From: Umbilicaria muhlenbergii
Lineage: Eukaryota; Ascomycota; Lecanoromycetes; Umbilicariales; Umbilicariaceae
Length of the DNA: 64,000 bases
Assembly: GCA_000611775.1 (NCBI GenBank)
Contig: KK106986.1
Coordinates: 1,634,022 to 1,698,021, forward strand
Reading direction: 5' to 3'
In this document: positions 1-12,164 of the stretch, one piece after another
Numbering within the stretch: the stretch's first letter is position 1
Layout of the letters: the number at the start of each line of letters is the position of its first letter
Notes under the pieces: model-generated
The model's database searches: none
What the model was told of the DNA's origin: nothing
What the model saw: the letters and a program-made list of their open reading frames with translations, nothing else
Program-made: the position numbers and the translations under genes

Positions 1-232
1 CCGAGCAGACGTCATTGGGGCAGGGGTTTAGGGCAGGGGTTCCTAGCAAGAGAAGCAGTCACGTCATGGGTGTACGTACATTTTGGCTTAGCGAAAAGCT
101 CCTTAACATGTATATTAACGGCTTGAAAGCCTCAAGTTTCTGCTTTCTTCCTCACGTTCATTTATATCATTTGGGTGATATTTAGGCAGATACAATACAT
201 TTATTTGGTCTCTATATCGTCCCATTACAACA
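1..232 (+). repeat. Solo LTR of the Copia-2 family, nearly unmutated
   Basis: The sequence matches the Copia-2 5' LTR at 43817-44058 and the 3' LTR pieces at 56204-56274 and 63595-63778. It lacks only the first ~22 bases of the LTR, which lie outside the window. It ends in TTACAACA and runs straight into host DNA without the primer-binding site GGTTATGAGCCCGG that follows the Copia-2 5' LTR. It is therefore a solo LTR or the 3' LTR of an element to the left. Its GGGG and CG sites are intact, unlike the mutated 3' LTR copy. Confidence 0.9.
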
Positions 233-1002
233 AAATCCTCATCTTATAGCTATAGATTCATAAAGCTCTTTCGCCTCAAGATCCACTTGCAATTTCTGCA
301 GTCGGTTCTTATCGGCTTTCAGCAGGGCCTAGACACATTTCTTGAAGCCGGTGATGCTGCATGCCGTAGGTCCCACCGCCAATATGAAAGTGAGAAAAGA
401 TGATGATTCTCATCCTGAATTTCTTCAAAGATATTCTGCGCATTTCGTTTTCTCCAAGTTGATTGGTCTGCTAGATCTGCACTATCTCCACAGGCCGATA
501 CCAAGCGGCTCTTCAGATCGTTCCTGAGGAGTCTTGGGACATCATCAGATTCATTCATTGCCTGAGCGCTATCAATCTGCCCCCAGCTCAGCGTGGTGCT
601 CACCCGAGGATGCCTCTTTTAGGGTGCGGGCTGGGTGACAGGGGGTGATGAAAGCGCAGAAGAGACTGCAACCAGTACGACCCAGACAAAGGTATTGCGT
701 TTATTGAACACTGTAAGGAACTCTTAATGAAAGTAGTCATAAGCATAATAGTAGTTTGGAACGGATGGAGCATGAAAGAGTTGGGAGATTTCTCCTGGAT
801 TGAATTATACGTTCTGTTTCTGTCAGCATTCAGATTTACGGAACGTAGGAAGGAAAGACTGGGAAGCTAGCACACGGTGGTCATATATAACTTATACGAC
901 CTGATCATTAGATTTATTTTGCCACCTATAAGTTTAAACTCAATTCCACCTTAGGCTTCTCTCTTTCCCGGCCCCCTTCTCCTCCAGCATTCCTTCTACC
1001 GC
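233..1002. other. Host intergenic stretch with one weak ORF
   Basis: Base composition is balanced and there is no repeat signature. A minus-strand open frame of 94 residues lies at 319-603. It has no recognisable motif and overlaps a 61-residue plus frame, so neither is called as a gene. I see no other structure. Confidence 0.5.
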
Positions 1003-2172
1003 TCACTTATTGAATGCGCTCGCAAACAACGCTATCTCCAGCTTCAACGCCTCACGGAATAGAGTGGTCCATTCACCCGTCATGTTACCCGTGCCGGTGT
1101 CGATCTTGTTTTGCCACACCGCGTAGTTGGCGTCCAAGAAAGCTGTCTTTGTCAGGGCTTAATCGCGAAAATGAGATGTAAGGGCAACTTACCAGCGAGA
1201 TCATCGGCAAAAGAGGGGTCGGTGTTCGGCTGTATCCAAGTCTTGTAAAAGATGGTGTCTGCAAGCAAGATTTCAGTAGCTGCGCATGACATTCGGGTTT
1301 GTATTCTTCAGGCTGTCCTACCGTTTCTCGTCAACGGGTCCTTCAGCAGCTTTTCAGCGAGTAGAGTCCATCCCTTGCTTGCCATCAGCACTTCTTCACC
1401 CGGGAACAACATTCCACCTAAAGAGGCCTCATACATAGATGCACGGAATGCTCAGGACATGCATATTGAACCAGTCCTCGTGTGAGGCCGCATTCTGCAG
1501 CACATTCCCGTACGCCAACTCCGCAATGTTGCGATTCTCTTCAGCCAGGTCGGCGGCGCGGCCGTGCAGGTCAGTAACGTAGGACTGGCCGGCGCTGACG
1601 GCGTAGTCAGCGTCGCTGGAGACGGAATGGGCTTCGGCTTGTAGCGCGGTGACGTTGCCCGGGGGAAGGGTAATTAGGCGGTGAGCTTTGTAATAGACGT
1701 AGTCTTCAAGATAGAAGTAGTCTTGCTAGAAAAGGAGTCAGGTGGTTGAGGATGAGGGGAGGAAGGGGTGGAATGGCGCACGACAGAGTATTTCTGGTAG
1801 ATTGGGAGGCATTCTTGGTCGGTGCTGCGGGCGCAGAAGGTGCAGAAGCTGTTATTGAGGAATTTGGAGACGAGGTCTTGGTTCGAAGGAGCGTTCCAGA
1901 GGGAGTCGATGAAGGTGGAGCTGAGGGTTGGTTAATTCATTGTGAAAGGCGGAGTGTATTGTAGAGGTTGGACTGTACGACGATGTTCTCTTTTTCAACT
2001 GATTCTGGATATCGTCCACAGATGCACCTCGAGTTGGATGGATGGCGTCCGTGTTCATATTCACATAGGCAAGTTGAATGCGGGCTGAAGGAACGTAAGC
2101 GGGGATAGGAAAGACGGGGGCCATTAGGCTCCAGGAAGACAGGGCCATTGGGCTGAAGGAAGACAAGGCCAT
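1003..2172 (-). CDS. TENA/THI-4-like protein, five exons, possibly frameshifted
   Basis: Seen: splicing at four GT-AG introns (1921-1981, 1726-1784, 1259-1321, 1143-1192 in plus coordinates) gives a frame of about 310 residues. It contains QDYFYLEDYVYYKAHRL, a long helical middle (GRAADLAEENRNIAELAYGN) and the C-terminal part FLDANYAVWQNKID followed by FREALKLEIALF. Known: this arrangement (QDYxYL helix, late W, terminal FxxALxLE helix) is typical of the TENA/THI-4/PQQC heme-oxygenase-like fold, whose characterised members degrade or salvage thiamine pyrimidines. Odd: in the third exon, near 1385-1470, the frame must shift between WFNMHVLS and FRASMYEASLGGML, and the segment expected there looks short. 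The gene may be a pseudogene, or an exon boundary was missed. The start at 2172 is the first ATG of the frame; the N-terminal ~60 residues are unlike the family and could be mis-assigned. The function is inferred from family only. Confidence 0.6.
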
Positions 2173-2675
2173 GTTGAAGTGCTGGATAGGCTGATTTTAT
2201 TGATCACGGTTCTGGCATTCTTTGTCTTTATATGCTTTCCGGAGAATCAGGCAGCACACTTGTTCTGCTAGCCACTAACAGCGAGAATCTCAGGGGCATA
2301 GAGGCGAGATCTCACATAAGATTAAATAAAGGGCCACCTGACACCTGTTTTGATACATTGAGGCATTGACAAGGAGTTCTCAACCACTCCACACTCTGAC
2401 TCAGCTGACGCGGCTGTCTTACATTGGGGCCTGAACGCTGGCCGCTCGATACCTAAAGGTCGGGTATGTAGGTAGGTACGGTAACGTGGTTTAAATGGTC
2501 TGGTGTATAAGAGGATGATGGCTGGGGAAGGTAGAGGGCATGCGGTGGATTAGTGGCTTGGCGAGGCCACGATTAAACCGATGGAGCTTGACGGGAGCCT
2601 GGTCACTGTGCCTCATCGATACGAGGCGTCTTACCTCTCGCAATCCCACTCGACGTGTAGATTTAGCGGCTTCAA
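2173..2675. promoter_or_regulatory. Divergent intergenic region between the TENA-like and DUF4188 genes
   Basis: About 500 bases separate the start of the minus-strand TENA-like gene from the first usable ATG of the plus-strand DUF4188 gene, so the segment must hold both promoters if both are live. I see no clear shared operator or repeat. The ORF starting at 2581 is open but is out of frame with the DUF4188 domain. Confidence 0.4.
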
Positions 2676-3841
2676 TTGTATGCTGACAGGCGTGACAGCC
2701 TGCTATTTGTCGCTTTCATACCTTCCCTATTCCTTTTTTGTTTCTGTACTTTTACACCGGCCTCCCGCACCGAGCTTTTTGGTAAATGTATTCCTTGGAG
2801 ACGTGTCCATTTTCCATTCCATCAACCACTCGCAGCAGAGCACTCAGCGCGGTTCAGCTTGGCGTCCCTTCGGGCCCTTTACCTGAATTTCAAAAACGAC
2901 TTCGGCGATCTGCTAGAGGTAACCGATTTCTCCATCGCGACGTGGCTGCAGCTATTAAGCCAGTCCTGGCTACACTCCGGCCTGAGCTACTGGCTCCCGC
3001 TTCTTTATCTTGTTTATCGCATTGCTAGGCTGTCCATTGACTGTCGTCGTATCTTCACCGGCACCTTCACGAATGTAATGTTTGGACGATGGTCGGCCAC
3101 ACTGCCAGAGCCAGAGGATCCCTCGGCCGTCACTGCGGCTTCGGACGGTGTTGTCATGTTCTTGTTGGGCGCACGCATCAACCAGTTTGTACCTCTATTG
3201 ACGCCGTGAAGGCGTGTTCGAGATCGATAATATTTCTCTAATATGCCTCAGTCCTCTGGGCAAGCTTGCGCCCGGTAATGCCGAAATCGATAAAGTATTC
3301 AAAGACATGTGGATCGAGGCGGAGAAGAATCGAACGAAATGGAGCTGTAAGTCGTCATACCGACCGCCTTTTCTTGCATGCATTCCTTAATCTATTCTAA
3401 TCATACTGGTCTCTACTCAGATCTAGGGAGAACCGCCACCTTGTTCGATATTTCAGACACTGAATGGATTACCACCTTCTGGATTTCATATTGGAAGGAC
3501 CTCAAGGGCCTTCAGGAATTCGCAACTTCATCCGCCCACAGTCTGGGCCAGAATGCTTACCTTAAGAAGAAGTTTCCGTACATGGGAGTCATGCACGAGA
3601 CCTATCATTCGCCAAAGGGCTCCTGGGAGACTATTTATGACAATGTACCGCCTATTGGATTGGGTAAGGGAACAATTCAGACGCTGCAGTATTGGAGAAT
3701 GTTTTTGGTTAACCCTTGTGAAATCCTACAGGAAAAGCCAGGTACGTGATCGGAGAGGGACCGAATGGTTTCAAGCTTGGAGATACACTCAAGCCGAGCC
3801 CTAAAATGTCGATGTATGGTCGAATGGGTAGGAAGAAGTAA
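2676..3841 (+). CDS. DUF4188 (monooxygenase-like) family protein, four exons
   Basis: Seen: joining 2676-3184, 3252-3346, 3421-3663 and 3732-3841 gives exactly 319 codons ending in TAA, with GT-AG introns of 67, 74 and 68 nt. The spliced protein has a hydrophobic stretch around WLPLLYLVYRIARL, then DGVVMFLLGARINHPLGKLA across the first junction, YLGRTATLFDISDTEWIT across the second, FPYMGVMHETYHSPKGSWET, and the end GLGKARYVIGEGPNGF to MSMYGRMGRKK. Known: HPLG, the MHE-Y-P-GxWE block and the terminal GRMGR are typical of DUF4188 proteins, often labelled monooxygenases and found near secondary-metabolism genes; no reaction is established for this one. The first exon before the hydrophobic segment is unusually hydrophobic and the true start may lie downstream. 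No frame damage is visible. Confidence 0.78.
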
Positions 3842-4673
3842 GAGGGATGAAGACAGAATAGTCTGCGATTCTGTAAGTAGATGGAACGGTCAGAGGCATT
3901 CCTCGGGCGTTTAGATCGTTCAATTACAACTTTACAAGGACCTGGGGCGAAGTCCAGGAAATAAAACAAAATGGTAGGCAATAGGTGCTGGCTTGGCGCA
4001 TCTGGGTATTTATTCAGATAGAAGAGTCGAGAATGTCAGATTGCTTGCGATCACCTAGATATCAGCCGTAAAGGTAGATTGAATCATTCCTAGTGCGAAG
4101 CCCTTTTCATCGATCCTATCAACCCACCCAGCACAAAAGTACTGCGGGATCCCTCTATGTTCAACCTTTAAGATATCAATCTTTTACGCGGGAATGAGGC
4201 CATTAATAATATTGTTTTTGTCACCGCTGCACCATGGTAGAACCATAGAAGCTTCTCTTCGCCTTGTTTTCTTCTCGCTTCACAGTGCGATTGACCAGTA
4301 GGATGTCACCTGTCACGGACAATTGAATGCTTCATTGTACCACGGCTGCAAGAGCCGCTGGCAGCAAACAGCAAAAACAAGATTCGTACGCCCGCTGAAG
4401 GAATCGAACCGCCATCTCTGCCAGGGGAGGATGCGATGTATCGAGAAACCTAGTGTATATAAACAAAGGAAATTGAAGAAATACAGCAACCAACCATCGC
4501 ACCCACCCTGGCAGTGTACTACCATTGTACTAAGCGGGCTTTCTGTGTTATCTACACCTCCCTATTTACAAAAATGTAGAAAAAACGTAGCCCTATCCAG
4601 ATGCGAGTAGCGATGTCTGAAGCACCTTGAGCTGGAAAAGATTGGCCTGCAAATATAGAGGTAATGGTGTTCT
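3842..4673. other. Host intergenic stretch without a supported gene
   Basis: Two short overlapping frames at 4313-4610 on opposite strands carry no motif. A GGTTCGATTCC match to a tRNA B box on the minus strand near 4400 lacks a cloverleaf. A 20-base near-tandem duplication (GGGCTCAAGTGTAGGGCTA) lies just beyond, at the start of the Copia-1 LTR. Nothing else is recognised. Confidence 0.5.
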
Positions 4674-4876
4674 TGTTAGATATGCGTCTAGGGCTCAAGT
4701 GTAGGGCTAAAGGGCTCAAGTGTAGGGCTAGGACAGCTTAGTAAGCTGTCACTAGTGGTGGCTGGCGAGGCCACATAGCATGCAGAGTTTGCATCACTTA
4801 CTCACGTACGTGTTGCATGACATCTATCATATGCTTAGATAGCTTTTATCTATCTATCTATCTAGCATATCTATTA
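4674..4876 (+). repeat. 5' LTR of Copia-1
   Basis: The ends are inverted (TGTTAGATATGC at the start, GCATATCTATTA at the end) and the LTR is followed at once by GGTTATGAGCCCGG, the same primer-binding site as in Copia-2. It contains a (TATC)n microsatellite near 4848-4866. No matching 3' LTR was found in the window, so Copia-1 is incomplete or rearranged. Confidence 0.7.
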
Positions 4877-4890
4877 GGTTATGAGCCCGG
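4877..4890 (+). other. Primer-binding site of Copia-1 (initiator tRNA-Met, half-tRNA type)
   Basis: GGTTATGAGCCCGG begins at the first base after the LTR. It is complementary to the anticodon arm of initiator tRNA-Met, whose loop carries CTCATAA. Use of an internal tRNA-Met fragment as primer is known for Copia-type elements. The identical site follows the Copia-2 5' LTR at 44059. Confidence 0.7.
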
Positions 4891-4988
4891 GGAGCACTAC
4901 TGCTAAGCAATAACATAGTCATGAAAGAATCACCCCTGTCATACAGAAATTGCACCTGACTGCTCACCCCTCATACCCCTAAACCACC

Positions 4989-5550
4989 ATGGCCAACAAC
5001 GACCACCAAGACTCAGTGCGACGAGAAGAGAAGTTGAAAGGAGTAAAAAACTGATCAAGATGATTTAACATGACAACACTGAATCTTAAGAAGAAGGGGT
5101 ATTGAGATATAATCACTGATGTTCATACAATCAGAATCACAGCAGCAGCAATCATCAGTTTCAACTGAGATGCTGCTGAAGCAGTTGAGATCATCAAGAG
5201 AGGAATAAATGATGACCTGTTCAAGAATGTGAAAGACACAGACAACTCATCTGAAATTTAAGGCATTTTGAAGACTGTTTGCATGCAAGTTGAGCAGAGT
5301 GTGATGTATGTTGAATTATACTCTTTGTTGTTATACCCCTTCATAACAAAGGCTCAAGGACATGAGAAATCAATTAACATGTAAATCATAAATGTAACAA
5401 GCATGATAAAGAAAATCAAGGCTGCTGTCACTATTGAATAAGATGTGTGAAAAGATATCATCTTGATTACTTTACTTAAGAGCTTATCAGAGGAGTATGA
5501 CTCAAGGAAGAATTATATATTTAATTAAAAGAAAATAATTATGATTGATG
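4989..5550 (+). pseudogene. Copia-1 gag fragment
   Basis: An ATG in the context ACCATGG starts a frame that begins MANNDHQDSVRREEKLKGVK. It continues through in-frame TGA and TAA codons as WxxW...LNLKKKGYWDIIT and ends near a conserved LLKSLSEEYD-like stretch. This is the usual Copia gag pattern (an N-terminal W-rich block, then a SL..EY motif). The frame is lost at about 5550, just before the TIR of element S. Mutation intensity rises abruptly after about 5040: the first 15 codons are still GC-rich, the rest is riddled with TGA. Confidence 0.7.
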
Positions 5551-5636
5551 TTTAATAAATTTTGACAGTAAATATCTCTTGAGTACCTTTTTCTTTTCTT
5601 TTCAGGGAGTACTTGTAAGAGGCAGGTTACAACATG

Positions 5637-5776
5637 TGTTGTGACTTTATCAGAGCCTCAACTCTACCAGGGCCTTGTCACCTCTTACTTTAGCTTAACT
5701 TAGTGTAGCTTAATGAAGTCAGCATAAAAGCTGGCTTCTTAGTAGATAGAATAGGACATCTTTATCACTCACAACA
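5637..5776 (+). repeat. Gypsy-A 5' LTR
   Basis: 140 bp, TGTTGTGAC...CTCACAACA with 7-bp inverted ends. It contains the block TTAACTTAGTGTAGCTTA shared with the 3' LTR. Confidence 0.9.
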
Positions 5777-5789
5777 AAAATGATAGCAA

Positions 5790-8700
5790 CATCACCATAA
5801 ATGATCATTAAGGCATCATAGACTGCTTTAACAGTTAAGTCTTCTTACCTAGCATCAGTCCTATCAAAGCTTTGACTTTATCATGTAAATCATCAATCTG
5901 GCGTTCACATCAGACATCAACTGACTGGCTTTAGATCAAGCTATGATAGCACTCAGCTATCAACTTCAGGACTTCATCAACTCAGATCATCATTAAGCTG
6001 AAGACATCTCAGCAGTCAGGAAACAAGTCATCACTCATGTTGTTCAAGAAAACACCAGATCAGCAGACACTCAACCAAAGGAATTCAATCAATTCATCAA
6101 AGCAGTATCTCAAGAATCCCTCACTTGATCATCTGAGTGAGTCACAGATAAATCATGATTAAATCATGATATCTGCAAGCTTCTAGGAGCTGTTTCAGCT
6201 GCTGCACCCTCAAGCTCATGAGAATGAGAACATCACTCTTCAACAGGATATCATCCTGACTCCTTTACTCATGACTCATTCACATCAAGATCATTCAATG
6301 AGCTCATCACTTAACAAATCACAAGTGAAACTGAGTTAATATGAGGTGAATGAAGGTCATCTCATGATTCAGGCATGATAAACAACAGTGAAGGAATCTC
6401 TCAAGAAGAGATGCAGCAGCTTATTCAAGTTAACATTCAGGCAGCAGTAACAGCAGTCATGATCAACATACAAGCAGGCTCACAAGGCTCATCAGGATCA
6501 TCAAGTGAAGTTGAACTTCTCAGCTCTGTTGATTCAATAAGTGATGAAATCAAGGGTAACTCAGCATTCAGGCTCTGAGATATCAGTTACTTTGACCTCA
6601 ATTCAGATGTTGAATCAGTTGAAGTCAAGGAGAATCATCAAATCTATCATAATGTGTTCAGCTTCATTAATCATCTATGCATCAAAGCACTCATCATGAA
6701 CGCAGCTTTGCTTAAGCAAAACCTGAACACTTGCCTGTTAGGAAAGGTGAACACCTGATACATAAAGGAACTCACTCACCTTTCTCATATAAGCTTGAGG
6801 AATGACAACAATGAGGTATTTGAATGATGTAATGTTTTAAAAATTAAATTTTAAAATAGTCCTGATAGAGTCCTGACAGCTTTAAAGGCTTTATGATACA
6901 CTGTTCAGGATGTTAAACATTATCAAGATTCAGCCTTTTATATACAGTTCATCATTCTGCATGAGAAAAACACTGAAATTGTCACAACAGAGGCAGCACA
7001 GATTTTAACTGTTTATGAGCATTTAAACATTAAGTTACACTTATACCTACCTCACCTCACATCAAACTCTACCATAGTGACCCTTATTGAGGACGTCAAT
7101 TACCAGAAAGATATTTAATTTGATATGTACATTAAAGATCAAGAGTCTAGTCATGATAATACCTTCAATGATCAATGAGAACGCCGGTCAGGCAATCAAC
7201 AAGACAAGCAACATTTCAATCATTCATCTCAATTTCAATTTCAAGAGAACAATTGTTCTCTGTTTTTTAATATTAATTATTCTGTCAATAACCCTTCCTT
7301 TCATAATGCTGAGTGATTCAACAAAGGATATGACCATTATCCTGCATATCAAGATCAGAGAAATTCTAACAATGCACAAGCACAAGATCAAATCATAATT
7401 ACATCTTAATTTAAAAAGATACATCAATCACTCATGATCACAAATGAAAATGAAAAATCATTCATTGATGTAGATCAATCACTGAATCAAAATGTTGAAA
7501 ACAAGAACCCTTTTCAATGCTGACAACTTAATCATCTCTGAGCTTATCATGAAGAGCTTAATGAAGATGAGCAGGCATCTTATCAAGAGTGAGAAGATGA
7601 TTTCTATGAGCAAGCTTATCAGCAAGGTGCTGAGGACGCTTACATATCAAGTTTCAATGAATATAATAAGCAAGATGGTCAAGCTGTGAAAGGATCAGGA
7701 GGAGAATCAGAAAATTTAAACATAAATCATTATACACTCTCCCTCTCCTGCTGAAACTGTCATGAGGAATTTCAGTTAAACAACAAACTGCATAAGCATG
7801 TCTGGAAAGGCTGTCTACCAGCAGTCAATCATAGGTTTATTGAAGGCTCACATAATCACTTTATCATAATGAGCTCAAGCAAGCTAAAGCAGCTTATGCA
7901 AGGATATGCTTTTCAGGGTTGATGATACATCACAGTGAAGGTGAGATTCAGTGAAAAGTCAAATACACTCATAAAGTCAGTCTGCATTGATAGTGAATGC
8001 ATTATGAGCCTCATTGACAGGCAGTTCTTCCACGGATTAACCTTGAATGAAACTTACAAGGTGAAGTGAACAGCATCATTAATCTCAGTCTGCAGCTTAA
8101 AGACTGCAACTCATTAAGCAAATGAGTATGTCATTCTGAATATTTACCTCTCAGGCACTGACGGCAGGACAGTTCACATCAGCAGTGAATTTCACTTAAT
8201 TAACAACCTCAAAGCAAACATGCTTATTGAGATGAATATATTAGCAGCAGAGGAGGTCACAGTCAAGCTGTGATTAAAAAACTCAGTAATTATGATAAAA
8301 AGCTGCCAAAATATCATCATTTCACTACATGTAATGACTAGATCTAATGCCTGAATGAATAAAACAGTGACATCTAATGAGTACACTGTGATTTCATCAC
8401 AGATTTAAATTGCAGTACTCATTACCTCATTTCATGAGATTAAACTTCTCAAGGACAGGGACCTCTTATTTAAATCTGATGATATTGACATTGAACTCAC
8501 AGTGTATACTCACATCATCAATCATGCAATGTCTGAAGTACTGATCTATAATGAGTTCAAAAAGCCTGTGATCCTACCTCAGAAGACTCATTTAGATCAG
8601 GTAGTGAAATATGAGACAGACAGCTGTTACTCAACTCACTTAAATGCCTCAATGCTTGCTGCCTGAAAGACTCACTCAGGAGATAATGAGAGCTGAGCAT

Positions 8701-11700
8701 GTTAAAGTTTTTAAAGCATTCTAGCTGCAGTCACGGCATTTAATGTAATCATGAACAACTTATTCACAGGAAACTCCTCATTCTCATTATAATCATCTGC
8801 AGAGAGCCTGCTACTGAATGAAATCACTGTGTGCAGTGATGTGAGCATCATGTACTGAATTACTGAAGTCATCAACCAATACCCTCAGCTATGAGAAGAT
8901 TGAGGCAACATCATTAATGTTTCAAAGTCAGAGTGAATGAACATATCACTTCTTGATAACTGAAGAGAGCTCTACAAGGCTGAGCAAGTCAAGATATACT
9001 CACTGAGGAAGCAAGACAAGAAGCTCATTAATAAAATATTCAATAAACTACATGCTGAAAATCACCTAAAATGAGCATCAATCATCACTTCATTCACATA
9101 CCCTTGTTTCATCATGTGAAGAGATACTCAAGAAGGCTGTAAAGGCAGAGTGATCATGAATATATGAGCTTTAAATAAAATAATGATGTCAGACATCTAC
9201 TCAGTGTCATCTTAAGCTGAAATCCTTGCGGCAGTACACGGGTCAAACTATATATCAACAGTAAACTGCAGCAGCTTCTTTCATCAATGAAGAATAAAAT
9301 TGAAGACATGTCACAAGCTTATCATGTCCTCTCACTGAGGCCAGGAAGTATTCAAAGTGATGATGATGAAATATAAAAACTCATCAGCTTATGTACAGAG
9401 AATGATAAACAAAGTTCTTTAAGAGCAATGCAAATTCACATGAGTTTACATGAATGACATTGTCATATTCTTCAACATGCTGAATGAGCACTTGCATCAC
9501 CTAGATAATGTATTCAGAGTGTTAATGAAGAAGAATATTTACCTCTCTCTTAAGAAGTCATTTCTTGATTATCCCTCAGTAAAGCTCCTTGATCAGAGAG
9601 TTGATGCTTTAAAATTAACAACAGTGAAAGAAAAGCTCACAGTAATTACCTGATTAAAATTCTCTAAATCACTGAGCGCTCTTGAGAAATATCTTGATCT
9701 TATCAGGTACCTTCAACAATACATATTAAAGTACACAGTTATTTTGAAATCACTTCAGGAACAAAAAATGCTGCTAAATAAAATCATTAAGAAGCAGTCA
9801 GGTAAATCATTTAAAGACACAATGAGAAAAAAGATAATTAAAAAAGTAAAGGTAGACATGTTAACTTCACAAGAGCTTCAAACATTCAATCAACTACAGA
9901 TAATGTTCTCTCAGTTAATCATATTAACTCACTTCAATTCAGCTCATCAGCTGTACATTGATTTAAACATGTTGAAAGAATTTAAGTTCAGTGCTCACAT
10001 TTACCATCATCAAAGTGATGATGAAACCAAGGCAGAACTGACTCTGAAGGTGAAACAAAAGAAAATGAAGCTTATATGTTTCCTCAGCAGGCTGCTTGCA
10101 GATGTGAAGATTAAATACTGACTCATTAAGTTGAAGATGACAGGTTTAATATGAGTTGTTCAGAAAATACAACACATGATTAAATCAGTCATCAAGGTCA
10201 TTATCATATATACTGATCATGCAACAATAATCAACATCATATGTCAATCAAGCCTGTCAACAACATCAACTGAAAAGATGAACTTATGATTTATTTAAGC
10301 ATCTGAATATCTTCAACACTTCTGACTTGACGTTCACTACAAGCCTGATAAATTCAATGTGATATCAGACGTGTTATTCAGATTGACAGAGTGAGATTAT
10401 CATCAGGAGTCAGATACCTCAACTCTTGACATTCTTTACACATCATCAGTCTACAATGCAGCAGTGTACCTGATTTCACTGATGAAGTTAAACTCAGAGT
10501 TTTGAGAGCGCCTGATTGCCAGATATGATCAGGACGCTCAGTGAATTAAAGTTAAAATCATGATAAAAGCAAACATCAGATTAAAAGAGAACACCTCAGC
10601 TTTATCATATAAGATAATAAATGACTTAATCTACTACAAGAACCTGAAGATCAGCCTTCAATTAAACATTTCATCAGTAAATGACTTAAAAAAGGAACTG
10701 TTTCAGCAAGCACATGATGAACTGAGACACCTCAGATATGCAAGGATGCATGAGCATCTCACTGAGAAATTATACTTCTTCAACCTCTTCAAAAAACTTC
10801 ATGAGTTTATTCACTCATGCCCTCAATGTCAGTTATGTTAAACACTTAAGCATAAATCATACAGTGCTCTTCAGTCAATTTTAATGCCTTCATGACCTTT
10901 TCACATCATCTCATTGAACTTCATACTGAGACTGCCAGTAACACCTCTGCTGAAGAAATATGACTGCATAATGTCTTTAACAGACAAATTCAGCAAAGTG
11001 ATAAGCTTTATCCCCGGCAAAACCACATGAAAGGATGCACAATGAGTCATAAAATTTCTCAACTGTTTAACTCTTATGAACTGAGGCCTCCTCAAGGCAA
11101 TCCTGACAGACAGGGACTTAAAATTCATGATGAGAATGTAAAAGAGCATCTTCAAGCAGTTGAAAGTTAAATCACTACTTTCAATGATGTATCACCCTCA
11201 GACAGATGATAGCTCTGAAATTATAAATTAAACAGCAGAGATCACTCTACAGTACTTTCTGATGACATTGAAGGACATCAGAGGTTGAGTCACAGTATTA
11301 TCAAGAATGCAGGCAGCCCTGAACAACTTTATAAAGTATTTCAACATCATTAAAACCTCAACTGAAGTCCTTTATGAATTTCAGATCAGAGAAGCACTCA
11401 ATCTTTTATGAGTTAATGAGAATAGTGAGCCTGCAAATAAGGCAGTTTCAAGGAAAATTCAAGATGTGAATCCTGCAGACTCAATGACAGTAATGATGAA
11501 ATACAAATCAACAGCAGTTAATGCAAAGAACATCATTACCTTTGCTGTCATACACATGAAGGAGTACTATGACAGCAGGCATACATCAAAATTCTTTAAA
11601 ATTAATGACATGATCAATTTACAGTTACACTGAGGGTACACTATATCAAGCATTCAAAACAAGAAGATCAAACAGCAGTTCATGAGTTTATTCAAAGTCA

Positions 11701-12160
11701 TCAAGAGAATCAAATGCTTAACTTATAAGTTAAATCTCCCCTCTTATTAATGAATTCATAACATCATATCAATAACTTACCTAAAAGGTGTAATCACAGC
11801 TGACTCATATAATCAGCTGAGGTCAGATCACCTGTCATCAGTGATGATAAATAATGACTTAAATCACTATGAAATTGAACACCTGCTCAAGAAGAGAACA
11901 AGGTGCTCTGAACATGATGATCATGAAATAATCATCAAATACCTTGTATGATGAAAAGGCTACAGTCTTGAACATGACATGTGATATAACATCAAGGATC
12001 TGAGAAGCGCAAGGGATCTCACAAAGACATATGATGATGCACATGTGAGAGCTTAAGTCAAAGCACTGACAGTTAATGATGAAAGCTGACACCTTCAAGA
12101 AGAAATCAATAAAAGATCCTCTGAGATCTTTTAAATTCTCATCACATAACCCTGATTGCT
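5790..12160 (+). pseudogene. Gypsy-A gag-pol remnant: gag, protease, RT, RNase H, integrase, chromodomain
   Basis: Read through many in-frame TGA codons, the plus strand shows, in order: a gag region with a Q/S-rich stretch near 6380-6550; a CxxC...HxxxxxC finger at 7749-7814; a protease-like CIDSECIMSLIDRQF near 7980 (the family DSG has become DSE); RT with YMNDIVIFF near 9448 in place of Y-DD; RNase H about 9750-10400; an integrase HHCC finger at about 10710-10841 (HDELRHLRYARMHEHL...CPQCQLC), an ILTDRD motif near 11098 and a first catalytic Asp now Asn near 10914; and a chromodomain at about 11866-12060 (YLVWWKGYSLEHDMWYNIKDL region). The order RT-RH-IN-chromodomain defines a Ty3/Gypsy chromovirus. 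Catalytic residues are lost in several domains, so the element is inactive. Confidence 0.88.
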
Positions 12161-12164
12161 TCAC

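Noticed and set aside
4390-4440. A tRNA gene on the minus strand (GGTTCGATTCC B box, TGGCAGAGATGG A-box-like)
   Set aside because: The two boxes are almost adjacent, the T stem has a mismatch and no acceptor 5' strand or anticodon arm can be drawn.
4848-4866. (TATC)n run as a functional site
   Set aside because: An ordinary microsatellite within the Copia-1 LTR.
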